Positions 34,628 through 43,863 of a stretch of 64,000 bases of DNA are shown here, piece after piece. The translations under genes were made by a program, and so were the position numbers. The stretch's first letter is position 1, and each line of letters starts with the position of its first letter. The notes under the pieces are model-generated. The model was not told the DNA's origin, did no database searches, and was given only the letters and a program-made list of their open reading frames with translations. The stretch comes from Deltaproteobacteria bacterium (GTDB taxonomy: Bacteria > Myxococcota_C > UBA6777): contig SBHC01000088.1 in the NCBI GenBank assembly GCA_006226375.1, forward strand, positions 1 to 64,000, written 5' to 3'.

Positions 34628-35428
34628 ATGAGCCAACGAGTGAATCTAACCTTCGAGAATGACATTGCGCTGGTCGAGTTAAACCGACCCGACAAGCGAA
34701 ACGCGCTGGACATGGACATGTTCTACGGCCTGCGGGACACCATCAAAGCGCTCAAGAAAAAGCGAAGCTTGCGAGGCGTGCTGCTCAGCGGGCAAGGGGA
34801 AGACTTCTGCTCAGGCTTGGATATAAAGTCGGTGCTGAGCAACTCGCGCAACGGCTTGCGTTTGCTGTGGAAGTGGCTTCCGGGACAGCCCAACCTGGCC
34901 CAGTTTGTGAGCGCTGGCTTTCGTCAACTGCCCGTTCCTGTGGTCAGCGCACTCCATGGACGTTGTTGGGGAGGAGGCCTACAAATTGCGTTGGGCACCG
35001 ACTTCCGCATTGCAACACCTGAGGCGTCCCTGTCGATCATGGAAGGCAAGTGGGGATTGATTCCAGATATGGGCGGGACACTCGCCCTCCGAGAGTGTAT
35101 GTCCGCCGACCAGGCAATGTACCTCGCGATGACCGCGAAAGAGCTAACCGCTTCGGAAGCGCTTGACCTCCGCTTGCTCACTGAAGTCCATGAAACACCG
35201 CACGAGCGTGGCATGGAGATGCTGGAAGAGATCTGTCGCCGCTCCCCAGACAGCGTTGCAGCCGTCAAGAAACTCTACCAACGAGCCTGGCATCACAACG
35301 ATCGCTCCATTCTTGCAAAGGAGACATGGTACCAACTGCGTATCCTCACAGGAAAGAATCAACGAATCGCAACCCAACGAGAACTGAAGCAGAACGACCG
35401 CCCCTACCAAGATCGCAAAAGTTGGTAA
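34628..35428 (+). CDS. Crotonase-family enoyl-CoA hydratase/isomerase
   Basis: 266 residues from ATG 34628, which follows AGGAGA closely; an earlier in-frame ATG at 34580 lacks a ribosome site. The crotonase signatures are present: LNRPDKRNALDMDM, the oxyanion-hole segment GEDFCSGLDI, the CoA-site loop HGRCWGGGLQIALGTDFRIA, and EGKWGLIPDMGG. The Asp in LIPDMGG in place of Pro-Gly, and Glu in MEGKWG, resemble the dienoyl-CoA isomerase side of the family more than classical hydratase, so the exact reaction is open. It probably acts on acyl-CoA thioesters in the cytoplasm. The mini-lipoprotein gene follows 33 bases later. Confidence 0.9.
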   Translation: MSQRVNLTFENDIALVELNRPDKRNALDMDMFYGLRDTIKALKKKRSLRGVLLSGQGEDFCSGLDIKSVLSNSRNGLRLLWKWLPGQPNLAQFVSAGFRQLPVPVVSALHGRCWGGGLQIALGTDFRIATPEASLSIMEGKWGLIPDMGGTLALRECMSADQAMYLAMTAKELTASEALDLRLLTEVHETPHERGMEMLEEICRRSPDSVAAVKKLYQRAWHHNDRSILAKETWYQLRILTGKNQRIATQRELKQNDRPYQDRKSW

Positions 35429-35461
35429 GACCGCTCTCCATCGTCCTAACAGGAGCATCCA

Positions 35462-35716
35462 ATGAAAACCATTCGAGCCTTCTCTGTTCTGTTGTGTACA
35501 ATGTTGCTGGTCCTTGCGATGGCCTGCTCTTCTGGACCCACCACGAACACAAACACGAACACGAACACCCAAAACCCATGCGCCGCTGGCACAGACTGTG
35601 CGTCCTGTTTGGCCATATCGCAATGCAATTGGACCGGTGATCAGTGCAGCCCAGAGTGCTTGCAAGACACCTCTTGTTTTGGACCTGGAAATTCTTCCGC
35701 TCCCTCCTGCCCCTGA
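35462..35716 (+). CDS. Small Cys-rich lipoprotein
   Basis: 84 residues with an AGGAG ribosome site just before ATG 35462. The signal MKTIRAFSVLLCTMLLVLAMAC ends in lipobox LAMAC (Cys22). The mature part begins with a Thr-Asn spacer (TNTNTNTNT), encoded by a hexanucleotide repeat (ACNAAC) at 35543-35568. Eight Cys follow (CAAGTDCASCLAISQCNWTGDQCSPEC), a pattern like small disulfide-bonded CX-rich domains (PSI-like). Because the repeat unit is 6 bases, length changes would alter spacer length without shifting frame. It lies directly ahead of the metzincin lipoprotein, 17 bases apart, so they are probably cotranscribed. Function unknown. Confidence 0.8.
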   Translation: MKTIRAFSVLLCTMLLVLAMACSSGPTTNTNTNTNTQNPCAAGTDCASCLAISQCNWTGDQCSPECLQDTSCFGPGNSSAPSCP

Positions 35717-35733
35717 GCCAAGGGATACAAGAG

Positions 35734-37413
35734 ATGAACCCAAAAAGATTTACGTTGCAAACCCAACGGTGGATAATCCTTGTCTTTGTCCTGTGTGGTG
35801 TTGGTTTGGCGTGGAGTGGCTGCGGTCCAACGACCCTACCTCCAACAGAGACAACTCCGGACACTCTGGAACAAGAAGGTGGCGCAGAAAAGTCGGGAAG
35901 CACAGAAGAATCCACAGGTCCAGAGAATGTGGCGGATGTGACCGAGCCTTCCCCAGAAGAAGAACCCACCCCAGAGAACGACACCCTTGATGCTTCCGGC
36001 CCAGAGTCTAACGAAGAAACAGTCGAGCAACGGGCTGACAGCGAACCACCTCCTGAAAGCGAACCGGCCCCTGAAGTTCTAGCCAAAGACAATCCGCCTC
36101 CACAGGACGCCCCCAACGCCATTGCCTTGACTTGGTGGGAGTGCCATACCCAGCAAAACCAGCTGTCGTTGTCCGAGCAGGACTTCTGTGACAAGCACCA
36201 CACCCAGGCGCCCAACACCGTCACCTTCAAGATACGCTGGATCTTTTTGTACAACAAAAGCAACCCAACCAACTGGATCCAACCGCGCTTGAAGATACTG
36301 AACGAACGATTTCGTCCGGCCAACATCACCTTTGAAACACACTCCATCACCCTTCTCAAGAATACGGTGCTGGCTCCCAACGGTGAGCATGACAACACAC
36401 AAAGCTTCAAGCTCAAGGATCTCAAGAATGAGATGGTTGCTCTGCTCAAGCTACCCGCCAATACATCGGCCCAAGCCGCCCTGGACACGCTCAAACAACG
36501 TTTGTTGGACAATGGAGTGACCGCGTCGTCTGTCAACTCCATGACGCTCAACACAACCCTTAATAACAATGGATTCTTGTACCGAACGTCGCGTGTGTGG
36601 GAGAAGGAGATCAACATATTCGTCGCCAAGAAGCTGCTGGCAAGTGGAGGAAAAACGCCGGGAGGCTATGCAAGTCTGCCAGCCTTTGCTCCACACTCCG
36701 TGACCCGAGGCTCCATCCTGCTCAAAGAAGCATACCGCGAAGATGCGCTGGCCCATGAAGTCGGCCATTACTTTGGATTGGTCCACACGCAAGCCACACA
36801 AGAAACTCTGAACCTCGCCTCGCTCAATGCTTCAGCGTGCAAGACCTACCTACCCAACGGCGTTGCGAGCATGAAAACCGTACTGCAAAAGCAGCTGGGG
36901 AGTCAGTACAGCCAGCCCTTGGGCAAGCCCTTCTTATCGTACAAAGCAGCCACCACCACATGGAAAGACTACTACGCTCTACGCTGTGCCATTGGCCGAC
37001 TCTATATCAGCTGGATCAACACGTTCCAAAAGCCTGACGTCAACGCACCGACCACATGGAAAAACTTTGCGACCTTTGGGGAGTTTGCACAGCATGTTCT
37101 GGATGGAAAGAAAGCCTACGAGAAGCTCTTTTCCAAGACGGTGAATGGCAAGACCTCCTTCAACTGCAAACTGGGTTCAACCTCAAAGGTTGTTGAGTGC
37201 ACGTATGGCTCCAAAACGTACCTGGGAACGGACGCTCTCCTCAAAGACAGCATTGCCTTTCAAAGCGGAAAAGCAAGCAACCTCATGAGCTATCTGAACA
37301 ACGCCACGAGCTTCCCCATCCGGCTGCTTGCCAAAGAACAAGCCACCATGTTGTTCTACCACATTGGAAGCCCTGACCGACTATCCCTCCGTAACTACGC
37401 CATCTCCCCATAA
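35734..37413 (+). CDS. Metzincin-type zinc metalloprotease lipoprotein
   Basis: 559 residues from ATG 35734, since an upstream in-frame start would overlap the mini-lipoprotein and disrupt the signal. Lipobox WSGC, then an acidic Glu/Pro linker to about residue 125. The zinc motif is H341-E-V-G-H345-YFGLV-H351, the metzincin HExxHxxGxxH, and a Met-turn NLMSY lies at Met518, as in pappalysin-like (M43) enzymes. It should be a surface-anchored secreted-type endopeptidase. The interval of ~165 residues between zinc motif and Met-turn is longer than usual, which suggests an insertion. The substrate is unknown; degradation of prey or matrix proteins is possible in such organisms (inference). Confidence 0.88.
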   Translation: MNPKRFTLQTQRWIILVFVLCGVGLAWSGCGPTTLPPTETTPDTLEQEGGAEKSGSTEESTGPENVADVTEPSPEEEPTPENDTLDASGPESNEETVEQRADSEPPPESEPAPEVLAKDNPPPQDAPNAIALTWWECHTQQNQLSLSEQDFCDKHHTQAPNTVTFKIRWIFLYNKSNPTNWIQPRLKILNERFRPANITFETHSITLLKNTVLAPNGEHDNTQSFKLKDLKNEMVALLKLPANTSAQAALDTLKQRLLDNGVTASSVNSMTLNTTLNNNGFLYRTSRVWEKEINIFVAKKLLASGGKTPGGYASLPAFAPHSVTRGSILLKEAYREDALAHEVGHYFGLVHTQATQETLNLASLNASACKTYLPNGVASMKTVLQKQLGSQYSQPLGKPFLSYKAATTTWKDYYALRCAIGRLYISWINTFQKPDVNAPTTWKNFATFGEFAQHVLDGKKAYEKLFSKTVNGKTSFNCKLGSTSKVVECTYGSKTYLGTDALLKDSIAFQSGKASNLMSYLNNATSFPIRLLAKEQATMLFYHIGSPDRLSLRNYAISP

Positions 37414-37450
37414 ACAAAGGTTCGATACCACCCTTGCGTCATGGCCCAAC

Positions 37451-37467
37451 CCGTTTGGCGCAAACGG
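37451..37467. promoter_or_regulatory. 6-bp inverted repeat upstream of SDR gene
   Basis: CCGTTT-GGCGC-AAACGG is a perfect inverted repeat 106 bases before the SDR start. It has the size of a TetR- or LysR-type operator, but no regulator gene is adjacent. The rest of the 159-base gap is featureless. Confidence 0.35.
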
Positions 37468-37572
37468 ATATTGATTTGTCGCGAATGAATGATCCAACCA
37501 GCAGTATCCTTGCTTACAATGGCATGTACACATTCCGACTCCCTTTCAAAGACACCCAAGGAGAGATTCATC

Positions 37573-38583
37573 ATGTCCGCAGTGAAACCAGAGATTCAGT
37601 CCGTTCATTTTCCAGCTTTTCGCGGGTCCCTTCCGTCGCTCGCTGAAAAAACGGTAGTCATCACAGGAACAACATCAGGGACAGGAAACATCGCAGCCCG
37701 GACAAGCCTGGAGTTGGGTGCGAAAGTCTTGCTTTTGAATCGTGCATCGTCGCGTTCGCAAGCATCGCTGGAGCAATTGACTTCGGACTTTCCCCACGCT
37801 TCGCTGCATGCCGTTGAATGTGACCTGCAATCGTTTGCGTCGGTTCGAAAAGCGATCCAAGACGTGCATTCTCTTTGCCCTGAAGGCATAAATGTTCTCG
37901 CCAACAACGCTGGGGTGATGGCGCTGCCCGATGAAGCCACAGAAGATGGCTTTGATGTGCAGATTCAGACCAACCACCTCTCCCACTTTCTTCTGACCAA
38001 GGGACTGATGCCTCTGTTGGAGAAAGCTGCGGAGACTTCGGGAGAAGCACGGATTGTCAACCACTCTAGCGTGGCAAGAATGAGCCCATCCAAAAAGCTC
38101 AAACCTGAGTACTTTGAAAAGCGAGGCGGCAATTTGGGTGGGAACGGGGCCAGCATGTTCTTTGGAGGGGCGCGATGGAAACGCTACAACCAAAGCAAGC
38201 TGGCCAATTGCGCCTTCACAGCCGCGCTCCATCACAAGCTAACGGCATCGGGCTCCAAAGTTAAGGCGCTGGTTGCTCACCCAGGCCTGGCCAACACAAA
38301 CCTCCAAACAACATCAGTGGAACAGGGAGGAATGGGGCGACTGTTTACCTCCTGGTTTATGAAGATGTCGCAATCCATGGAAGACGGCGCGATGGGCCTT
38401 TTGAGCTGTATGTTTCTCCCAGAGGCACAATCTGGAGAGTTTTACGGACCAGGCAAAGGAACGTTTGCGACCAAAGGGAAAGCCACCATGTTCCCGCTTG
38501 AACCCTTCTATAACAACGAACAAACCAGAGAGCTGCTCTGGTCCAAAAGCTGCGAGGCCATCGGAGAAAGCTTCGACATCTAG
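37573..38583 (+). CDS. Short-chain dehydrogenase/reductase
   Basis: 336 residues from ATG 37573 with AAGGAGA upstream. The dinucleotide motif is T31-G-T-T-S-G-T-G in the Rossmann start VVITGTTSGTG, with NNAGVM further on. The catalytic pair is Y205-NQS-K209, preceded by HSSVAR as the Ser-containing strand. Length and layout are those of classical SDRs related to retinol dehydrogenases/oxidoreductases using NAD(P)H. The substrate cannot be assigned. The adjacent GVMALPDEATEDGFDVQIQTNHL is a strong family hallmark. It ends in TAG, after which the same reading frame runs on, without another stop, into the NHL-propeller gene. Confidence 0.92.
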   Translation: MSAVKPEIQSVHFPAFRGSLPSLAEKTVVITGTTSGTGNIAARTSLELGAKVLLLNRASSRSQASLEQLTSDFPHASLHAVECDLQSFASVRKAIQDVHSLCPEGINVLANNAGVMALPDEATEDGFDVQIQTNHLSHFLLTKGLMPLLEKAAETSGEARIVNHSSVARMSPSKKLKPEYFEKRGGNLGGNGASMFFGGARWKRYNQSKLANCAFTAALHHKLTASGSKVKALVAHPGLANTNLQTTSVEQGGMGRLFTSWFMKMSQSMEDGAMGLLSCMFLPEAQSGEFYGPGKGTFATKGKATMFPLEPFYNNEQTRELLWSKSCEAIGESFDI

Positions 38584-38676
38584 CTCGCGCTTCAAGAACC
38601 TGCCACCCCTTGCCTGCTCACCTCACAACGTCCTCTCCAGGTATTCACAACCCAAGAACCTCACCCTGTTCAATGT

Positions 38677-41106
38677 GTGCACCCATCCGAGCTTTCCAAC
38701 GAGTCCACTCCTTCTGAAACCGTCACACCTCCGGCAGAACGAGGAAGTCTAGAAGCTGTCGCGACAGACTCCAATGACGGGGACACAAGCGAAGCCCAAA
38801 AAGAGCCGGCGTCGGCCAAAGAAGAGTCTCCCGCGGAGAAAGCGAACAAGGAAGAAGCTTCCCCCCAGGAAGATGCGGGCGAGCCTTTGCGAGAAGTTAC
38901 GCCTGAACCCGAAGCTCCCGAAACAGGATCTCCTCCACCCACCTGGGGAAATTTCACCCGATGCCAGGGTCGCTGGGTACTCACCACAGAAGATCCCAAA
39001 CATTGCGGTGGCTGTGGCATTCAATGCAGCAACGGTCAGCGTTGTTGTGGAGGCATTTGCGGTGCAGGCAGCCAAGAAGTCTGCAATGGGAAAGACGATG
39101 ACTGTGATGGAGCCATCGATGAAGAAACCACCCAATGCGTCGCAGTATACGCAGGGTTGGACTTAGCCGAAGAAGGCCCAGCCATGTGGACCCCGCTCAG
39201 TGGCCCCATGGGACTCACACTCGACTCAAGCGGCAATCTGTACATCGCCGAACGCAATCGTTTTCGGGTGAGAAAGTTAAGTCCTGATGGGATACTGACC
39301 ACGCTCGCCGGCTCCGGAAGTTATTCCATCGACGGAATCACAGATGGCCTCAAGGTCGTGCCGAGCCTGGCGAATTTTCAGGGTCCAATTATCCTTCGCT
39401 TGGACGCCTCCGAGAAAAACTTAAAGGTGATACAGAGCGTTCACAACACGGTCTGGAACATACACCTTGACCCTGTGCAAGCGAATGCCCGGGTCTCTGG
39501 AATCGCTCTACCATCCGCAGTCATTGACTTGGTCTACCTTACCCCTAGCACCGTTTACTATTCGTCCTTTGCAGGCAGCACAGTCTACAAGTACGAGTGG
39601 AACACACGGAAAGCAACCCGTTACGCTGGCGGCGCAGGACCCAACTTTGACGGCAAACGCTTGGACATTCGATTTGGCCTCATCACAGGTATGGAGTTCA
39701 ACAACAAAGGTGAGTTGTTCTTAATCGATGATAGGTACTTCTCTATCAAAAAGATCGACACCAGCGACACAGTCGCTACCTATGCAGGACGTGGCTTTGA
39801 AGGCAACCTGAACGGCCCTCGCTCACAAGCGTTGTTCTCGGACATATCCACGATACTATTTGATGGACAAGGTGGCATGTTTGTGCTGGACAGCGGTAAC
39901 TCCCAGGTAAGAAAGATCGACGCAACAGGACAGGTCTTTATCTACGCTGGAGACCTTGAGGGATACAAAGACGGGAAGTTACGGGACGCCCGATTCTTCT
40001 ACCCCACAGGACTCGCCCAAGACAAACAGGGTAACTTGTATGTTGCAGACACAGGCAACCTACGGATCCGGAAGATAGACCCGCAAGGAGTAGTCTCCAC
40101 CATCGCCGGAGCGACCCGCTTTCGCAACGGAGCCTGGCACGAGACCCAACTGAACGAGCCCAAAGGATTGGCCTTCGACAGCAAAGGAAACTTGTACGTT
40201 GCGGACGCCGCCAACCATCGGATTGTTGTGTTCGACACCAAAGGCAACAGCCGCATTCTCCTTGGCTCTGGTGGCCAACGGATGCTCCGTATCCGCTCTC
40301 GGTTCGTTCAACCTGGCGTTCAAAAGCGAAAGAGCTTCCACCTATACAACCCGGTCGACATCGCAGTAAGCCCCTCTGATACTGTAGCCATGACCCAACA
40401 GTTTGACTCCAAACTTCTCTTGGTAGAGCCCAATGGAAAGGAGTTTTTTTGGGGCAACTCGACATCAAGCGCGGGATACGACGGCTCATACACGGTAGCA
40501 TCCTTCCGGTCTCCAGAAGGGTTGACCTATCTGAAAGATGGTCGGTTGTTGATCGCAGATACTGCAGCCCACAGGATCCGAATCATCAACGCAACCAACG
40601 ACAAAGTGTCTACACTCGCAGGCACAGGAGCGGCAGGAAAGCTCGATGGGGAGGCCAAGAAGGCAACCTTGAACGAACCCAAAGGCTTGCTTGTGGACGA
40701 AGCTCGCAAACGAGTCTATATCGTCGACACAGGCAACCACTTGATTCGCATGTATGACTTTGCAACCGACAAAGTAAGCTTGTGGGCAGGAACAAAAGAA
40801 GGGTACACGGACGGTTCAGCACAGCAAGCAGCCTTCCGCTCCCCCATTGGGTTAAGTTGGGGCCCCAACCAAAAAGACATTTACGTCGCAGACACAGGCA
40901 ACCACTGCATCCGTAAGATCACCCTCGATGCGCAGGGAAAAGCCGACCAAGTGTCTACATTCTTGGGAGATGGTTTGCCAGGAAGCCGCTCTGGAACAAC
41001 CAAGCAAGTACGATTTCGAAGCCCCACCCACCTTCGATGGGGGCCGGACAAGAAGCTATACATCAGCGACACAGGAAATCATCTCCTCCGCATCTTTACA
41101 CCCTAA
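38677..41106 (+). CDS. NHL-propeller protein lacking a visible export signal
   Basis: 809 residues from GTG 38677, a weak start. Residues 1-90 are the acidic Glu/Ser/Pro linker that in sister proteins here follows a lipoprotein signal, but no signal peptide or lipobox is present. The frame upstream is open only back to the SDR stop at 38581-38583 and encodes no hydrophobic helix. Then come a Cys-rich piece (HCGGCGIQC) and a MopE-type CNGKDDDCDGAIDEE. From ~residue 160 the protein is about ten NHL-type blades (GLAFDSKGNLYVADAANHRIV, LYISDTGNHLLRIF). Its sister proteins are surface-exposed. A deletion or frameshift of the 5' end, a sequencing error, or an atypical start could explain the missing signal. 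Stop overlaps the convergent FAD gene by 4 bases. Confidence 0.8.
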   Translation: MHPSELSNESTPSETVTPPAERGSLEAVATDSNDGDTSEAQKEPASAKEESPAEKANKEEASPQEDAGEPLREVTPEPEAPETGSPPPTWGNFTRCQGRWVLTTEDPKHCGGCGIQCSNGQRCCGGICGAGSQEVCNGKDDDCDGAIDEETTQCVAVYAGLDLAEEGPAMWTPLSGPMGLTLDSSGNLYIAERNRFRVRKLSPDGILTTLAGSGSYSIDGITDGLKVVPSLANFQGPIILRLDASEKNLKVIQSVHNTVWNIHLDPVQANARVSGIALPSAVIDLVYLTPSTVYYSSFAGSTVYKYEWNTRKATRYAGGAGPNFDGKRLDIRFGLITGMEFNNKGELFLIDDRYFSIKKIDTSDTVATYAGRGFEGNLNGPRSQALFSDISTILFDGQGGMFVLDSGNSQVRKIDATGQVFIYAGDLEGYKDGKLRDARFFYPTGLAQDKQGNLYVADTGNLRIRKIDPQGVVSTIAGATRFRNGAWHETQLNEPKGLAFDSKGNLYVADAANHRIVVFDTKGNSRILLGSGGQRMLRIRSRFVQPGVQKRKSFHLYNPVDIAVSPSDTVAMTQQFDSKLLLVEPNGKEFFWGNSTSSAGYDGSYTVASFRSPEGLTYLKDGRLLIADTAAHRIRIINATNDKVSTLAGTGAAGKLDGEAKKATLNEPKGLLVDEARKRVYIVDTGNHLIRMYDFATDKVSLWAGTKEGYTDGSAQQAAFRSPIGLSWGPNQKDIYVADTGNHCIRKITLDAQGKADQVSTFLGDGLPGSRSGTTKQVRFRSPTHLRWGPDKKLYISDTGNHLLRIFTP

Positions 41107-42617
41107 TATTCGGCGTATTGATTCTTTTGAACATAGCTCGAAAACATTCGCTGAAAGAGTTGACTCACCAGAATGCGATTGGGGTCTAGCTGGTCTTTCA
41201 ACTGCTTCCATTCTTGCAGTCCTTCGATGTACATCTCTTCGAGAACATCGGGTTCTACAAAAACATTCTTCACAAGATGGACGCGTCCTCCGACAGCAGC
41301 ACAGTCTTGCGATAGCTCTTGTAGCATCTTAATTAAGGCTGGAAGTTTGGCTTTTCCAAACTCCTGGAAGGACAATGTGATTGCCAGACCATCCATGTCC
41401 CTCGTCGCTGAAAGAGCAATCGAGTCTTTGGGGAGAGTGAGCATGTCAATCAAGCTTGGACTGAAGCGGGTGTTGTGTAACGCTTCAAACACAGAGTCCA
41501 TAAACTGAAGAGAAGCCCGGTAAGGGTTTTCCTTGTGATCGATCGGCAACACAAAAGTCTGTTGGGGGCAGATGGTTTCAAGGCCAACCCGGCCGAGAAG
41601 TTGCCGAGCCGTTCGGTTGCCTTCCATCGAAAACAAGGTGTCGGGGATTCTATCGATGTAGGGCTGGGTTCGTCGCTTCCAATCGTTGTGTAGCTTCTTC
41701 CAAAACAAGTTACCCACGCCAGGAGCCATCACAACCATATTGCCCATGATGTTCTGGATGGTCTTGGGTGTATGAAAGATAAAGGGAGAACGCTTTGAAG
41801 TAGAAGGAACATACTCTTTCTCAATCAAGCATCCGTATCCATCGTTGTGCAACACACCCAAAGGACTAGGCTTGGGTAGCGTCTTGTAGCCGAACCAGGG
41901 TTCGCGTTTGTCCCGATGTTCCTTGTGATTGGCATGGTGCGCATCAATCAATTGTCGGATAAGATGTTCCGTGGAAGGTGCATGGTTCACAGTGGTTTGC
42001 ACATTGGCAGGTCCATCGAAGGGAAAGGACAACAGCCGATGCTGCACTTCCGTCACAAGACCTAAGGAGCCAAGCCCCCCAACCACGCCATAAAACAAAG
42101 CGTCTTGTTCGGCGCTGGTGCCTGGCCCAGGCCGTAGAACCTCTTGCTTCTCACCGTCGGGAGTCAGCAGAACAAACGACTCAACTCCGTTGGACTCTTT
42201 CCCAAGAATCGGACTAAATTGGCACAAACAATTGGCGCTTAACGTACCACCCAACGTAGCCCACTCTGTGTTGGGAACTACGCCAGGAACCATATCGAGA
42301 GGTTGCGAGCATCGCCATACATCCGGCCAAGTGGCAGTGGTCGTGGCTCGGAACGAATGAGGCTTCAGAGGATACACCACCTTGGGCAGGCGAAGTTGAG
42401 CCACCCATTCTCGCCCTTGTGCCTGGTCATGAAGAGAATTTCCTCCCCCTCGAAAGACAACCCGACGACCTTCTCTCTGTGCGCTTTGAAAAAGCTGTTG
42501 CGCCTCTTCCACACGATGGATCGAATACACGGACGCGTTGTGAGAGATAACATTGCTGTAATTGTCGAGGGTCGTAGGATGAGGAATCATTGGATTGTAC
42601 ATGGTCTTAACTTTCAT
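41103..42617 (-). CDS. FAD-binding oxidoreductase (VAO/ALO-like)
   Basis: 504 residues from ATG 42617 (GGAAGAG 6 bases upstream); an upstream in-frame start at 42701 would overlap the preceding gene. Residues ~30-190 match the FAD-binding type 4 domain: SIHRVEEAQQLFQSAQREGRRVVFRGGGNSLHDQ, then VPNTEWATLGGTLSANCLCQ. Its C-terminal end (GGRVHLVKNVFV... LKDQLDPNRILVSQLFQRMF) is like sugar-lactone oxidases. The substrate is unknown. Covalent flavin attachment cannot be judged. It starts 25 bases after the DUF2236 gene, so the two oxidative enzymes are probably cotranscribed and act together. Confidence 0.85.
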   Translation of the reverse strand: MKVKTMYNPMIPHPTTLDNYSNVISHNASVYSIHRVEEAQQLFQSAQREGRRVVFRGGGNSLHDQAQGREWVAQLRLPKVVYPLKPHSFRATTTATWPDVWRCSQPLDMVPGVVPNTEWATLGGTLSANCLCQFSPILGKESNGVESFVLLTPDGEKQEVLRPGPGTSAEQDALFYGVVGGLGSLGLVTEVQHRLLSFPFDGPANVQTTVNHAPSTEHLIRQLIDAHHANHKEHRDKREPWFGYKTLPKPSPLGVLHNDGYGCLIEKEYVPSTSKRSPFIFHTPKTIQNIMGNMVVMAPGVGNLFWKKLHNDWKRRTQPYIDRIPDTLFSMEGNRTARQLLGRVGLETICPQQTFVLPIDHKENPYRASLQFMDSVFEALHNTRFSPSLIDMLTLPKDSIALSATRDMDGLAITLSFQEFGKAKLPALIKMLQELSQDCAAVGGRVHLVKNVFVEPDVLEEMYIEGLQEWKQLKDQLDPNRILVSQLFQRMFSSYVQKNQYAEY

Positions 42618-42642
42618 CCTTGTCTCTTCCGACAATGTTGGG

Positions 42643-43863
42643 TTACCGCTTGCGAACAGGAAGTGCAAAGCTAGGTCGCTGGAGACCCCTCTCTTTGACA
42701 AACAGCACCATCAAGAGCGAGTGCATCCCAACATCAAAAGCCTTTCGGCCCCAGCCCGACGGACGCAACCAGCGGTCCGGTGGGCCCAATTGACGGAGAA
42801 CCTTACGAGTCGTAGCAAGCTCATCGGGTGTTGACTGCAACCCCAAAAAGCGAGAGACTTTGGGACCCACCATGCACTCGATCGCTGCCGAAGCATAAGG
42901 TTTCATCCTCTCCAGTGGAGCCATGCCCTGCAACGCCTCCATCCAAGATTCAATCAGGACTTGTCCTTCCGGAGACTCACCAAACTGCTGCTCTTCCATT
43001 CTGGCCTGATTCTTCGTCGCAGTCGCAATGTTCGTACTGATGAACTTGGGTTGAATCCCCAGCCACTCTCCCACGGCCTGCCACCTGTAGTAGAAGTCTT
43101 CCCTGTCCGCGTCTGAGATCTCTGCCCCTAACTCCCTTAAGCCGTCCAACACAAGAATGCTGAAGCCATACAAGGTGCCGATCATCTCTTGCTGGTTGAT
43201 CGGGACTCCCCAAGCTTCCTTGTCCCAGCACCCCGACCGCAAGATCATGGTCCGCACCGCCGCGTGCAACAACCTCACTTTTTGGCAGCTTCTCCAGCCA
43301 TAACCCTCGGGGGTAAAACAATGAGGGTGCATCACATCAAAGAACATTTGCGCGGTCTCTGCGCTGCGGCGTTGAGCGTCGTCTTTGAGTCGTTGGGTTG
43401 AAACCAGCACCTTCATCGCATTTCGCGCAGCATACAGATAAGGCATCGTCGCAAGCTGCAAGACGAGAGTGGTATGGAAGCTGTACCTTCGATGCACCCT
43501 CGCTCCGTTTCTCAATCGTTCTTCGTCCCAACCTCCGCGAGACTTCCCGACATCTCGCCCTTTTCCTAAGAAATCGATCATTGCAGAAGGCAACGACCTC
43601 CTTGACTCGGAACGAAGCCAGTCTTTGCCTTGATGAAGCTCGGCCATCGCTCGGTTGAACGATTCAACGTGGGCGCCACCTTGGGAGTACAACTCTTCAA
43701 CCAAGGCATCCGCTTCAGGGTCGCCCGTTTGCTTCATTTGAAGAAGTGTTTGGGATGTATAAAAGCCGTCTGCGTCAAAGATGTACGAGTTGGTGGGCAA
43801 CGATGGCGTGGGGGCATACTTGAGTTCATGGTGCTGGAGCGTCCGAACAACAGGCTGCTGCAT
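42643..43863 (-). CDS. DUF2236 / latex-clearing-protein-like oxygenase
   Basis: 406 residues. The sequence has the DUF2236 (Lcp/MpaB) hallmarks: the central R-x-x-H-x3-R in KVRLLHAAVR, where the His ligates the b-type haem in Lcp, and the following INQQEMIGTLYGFSILVLDGLRELG. Family members are haem oxygenases that cleave polyisoprene (Lcp) or prenyl side chains (MpaB); the true substrate here cannot be told. No signal peptide is visible, so it may be cytoplasmic, unlike secreted actinobacterial Lcp. The FAD oxidoreductase gene follows 25 bases later. The 290 bases upstream hold the terminator hairpin for the next gene and GTGACAAGA repeated at about 43951 and 43999, with no clear promoter. 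Confidence 0.83.
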   Translation of the reverse strand: MQQPVVRTLQHHELKYAPTPSLPTNSYIFDADGFYTSQTLLQMKQTGDPEADALVEELYSQGGAHVESFNRAMAELHQGKDWLRSESRRSLPSAMIDFLGKGRDVGKSRGGWDEERLRNGARVHRRYSFHTTLVLQLATMPYLYAARNAMKVLVSTQRLKDDAQRRSAETAQMFFDVMHPHCFTPEGYGWRSCQKVRLLHAAVRTMILRSGCWDKEAWGVPINQQEMIGTLYGFSILVLDGLRELGAEISDADREDFYYRWQAVGEWLGIQPKFISTNIATATKNQARMEEQQFGESPEGQVLIESWMEALQGMAPLERMKPYASAAIECMVGPKVSRFLGLQSTPDELATTRKVLRQLGPPDRWLRPSGWGRKAFDVGMHSLLMVLFVKERGLQRPSFALPVRKR

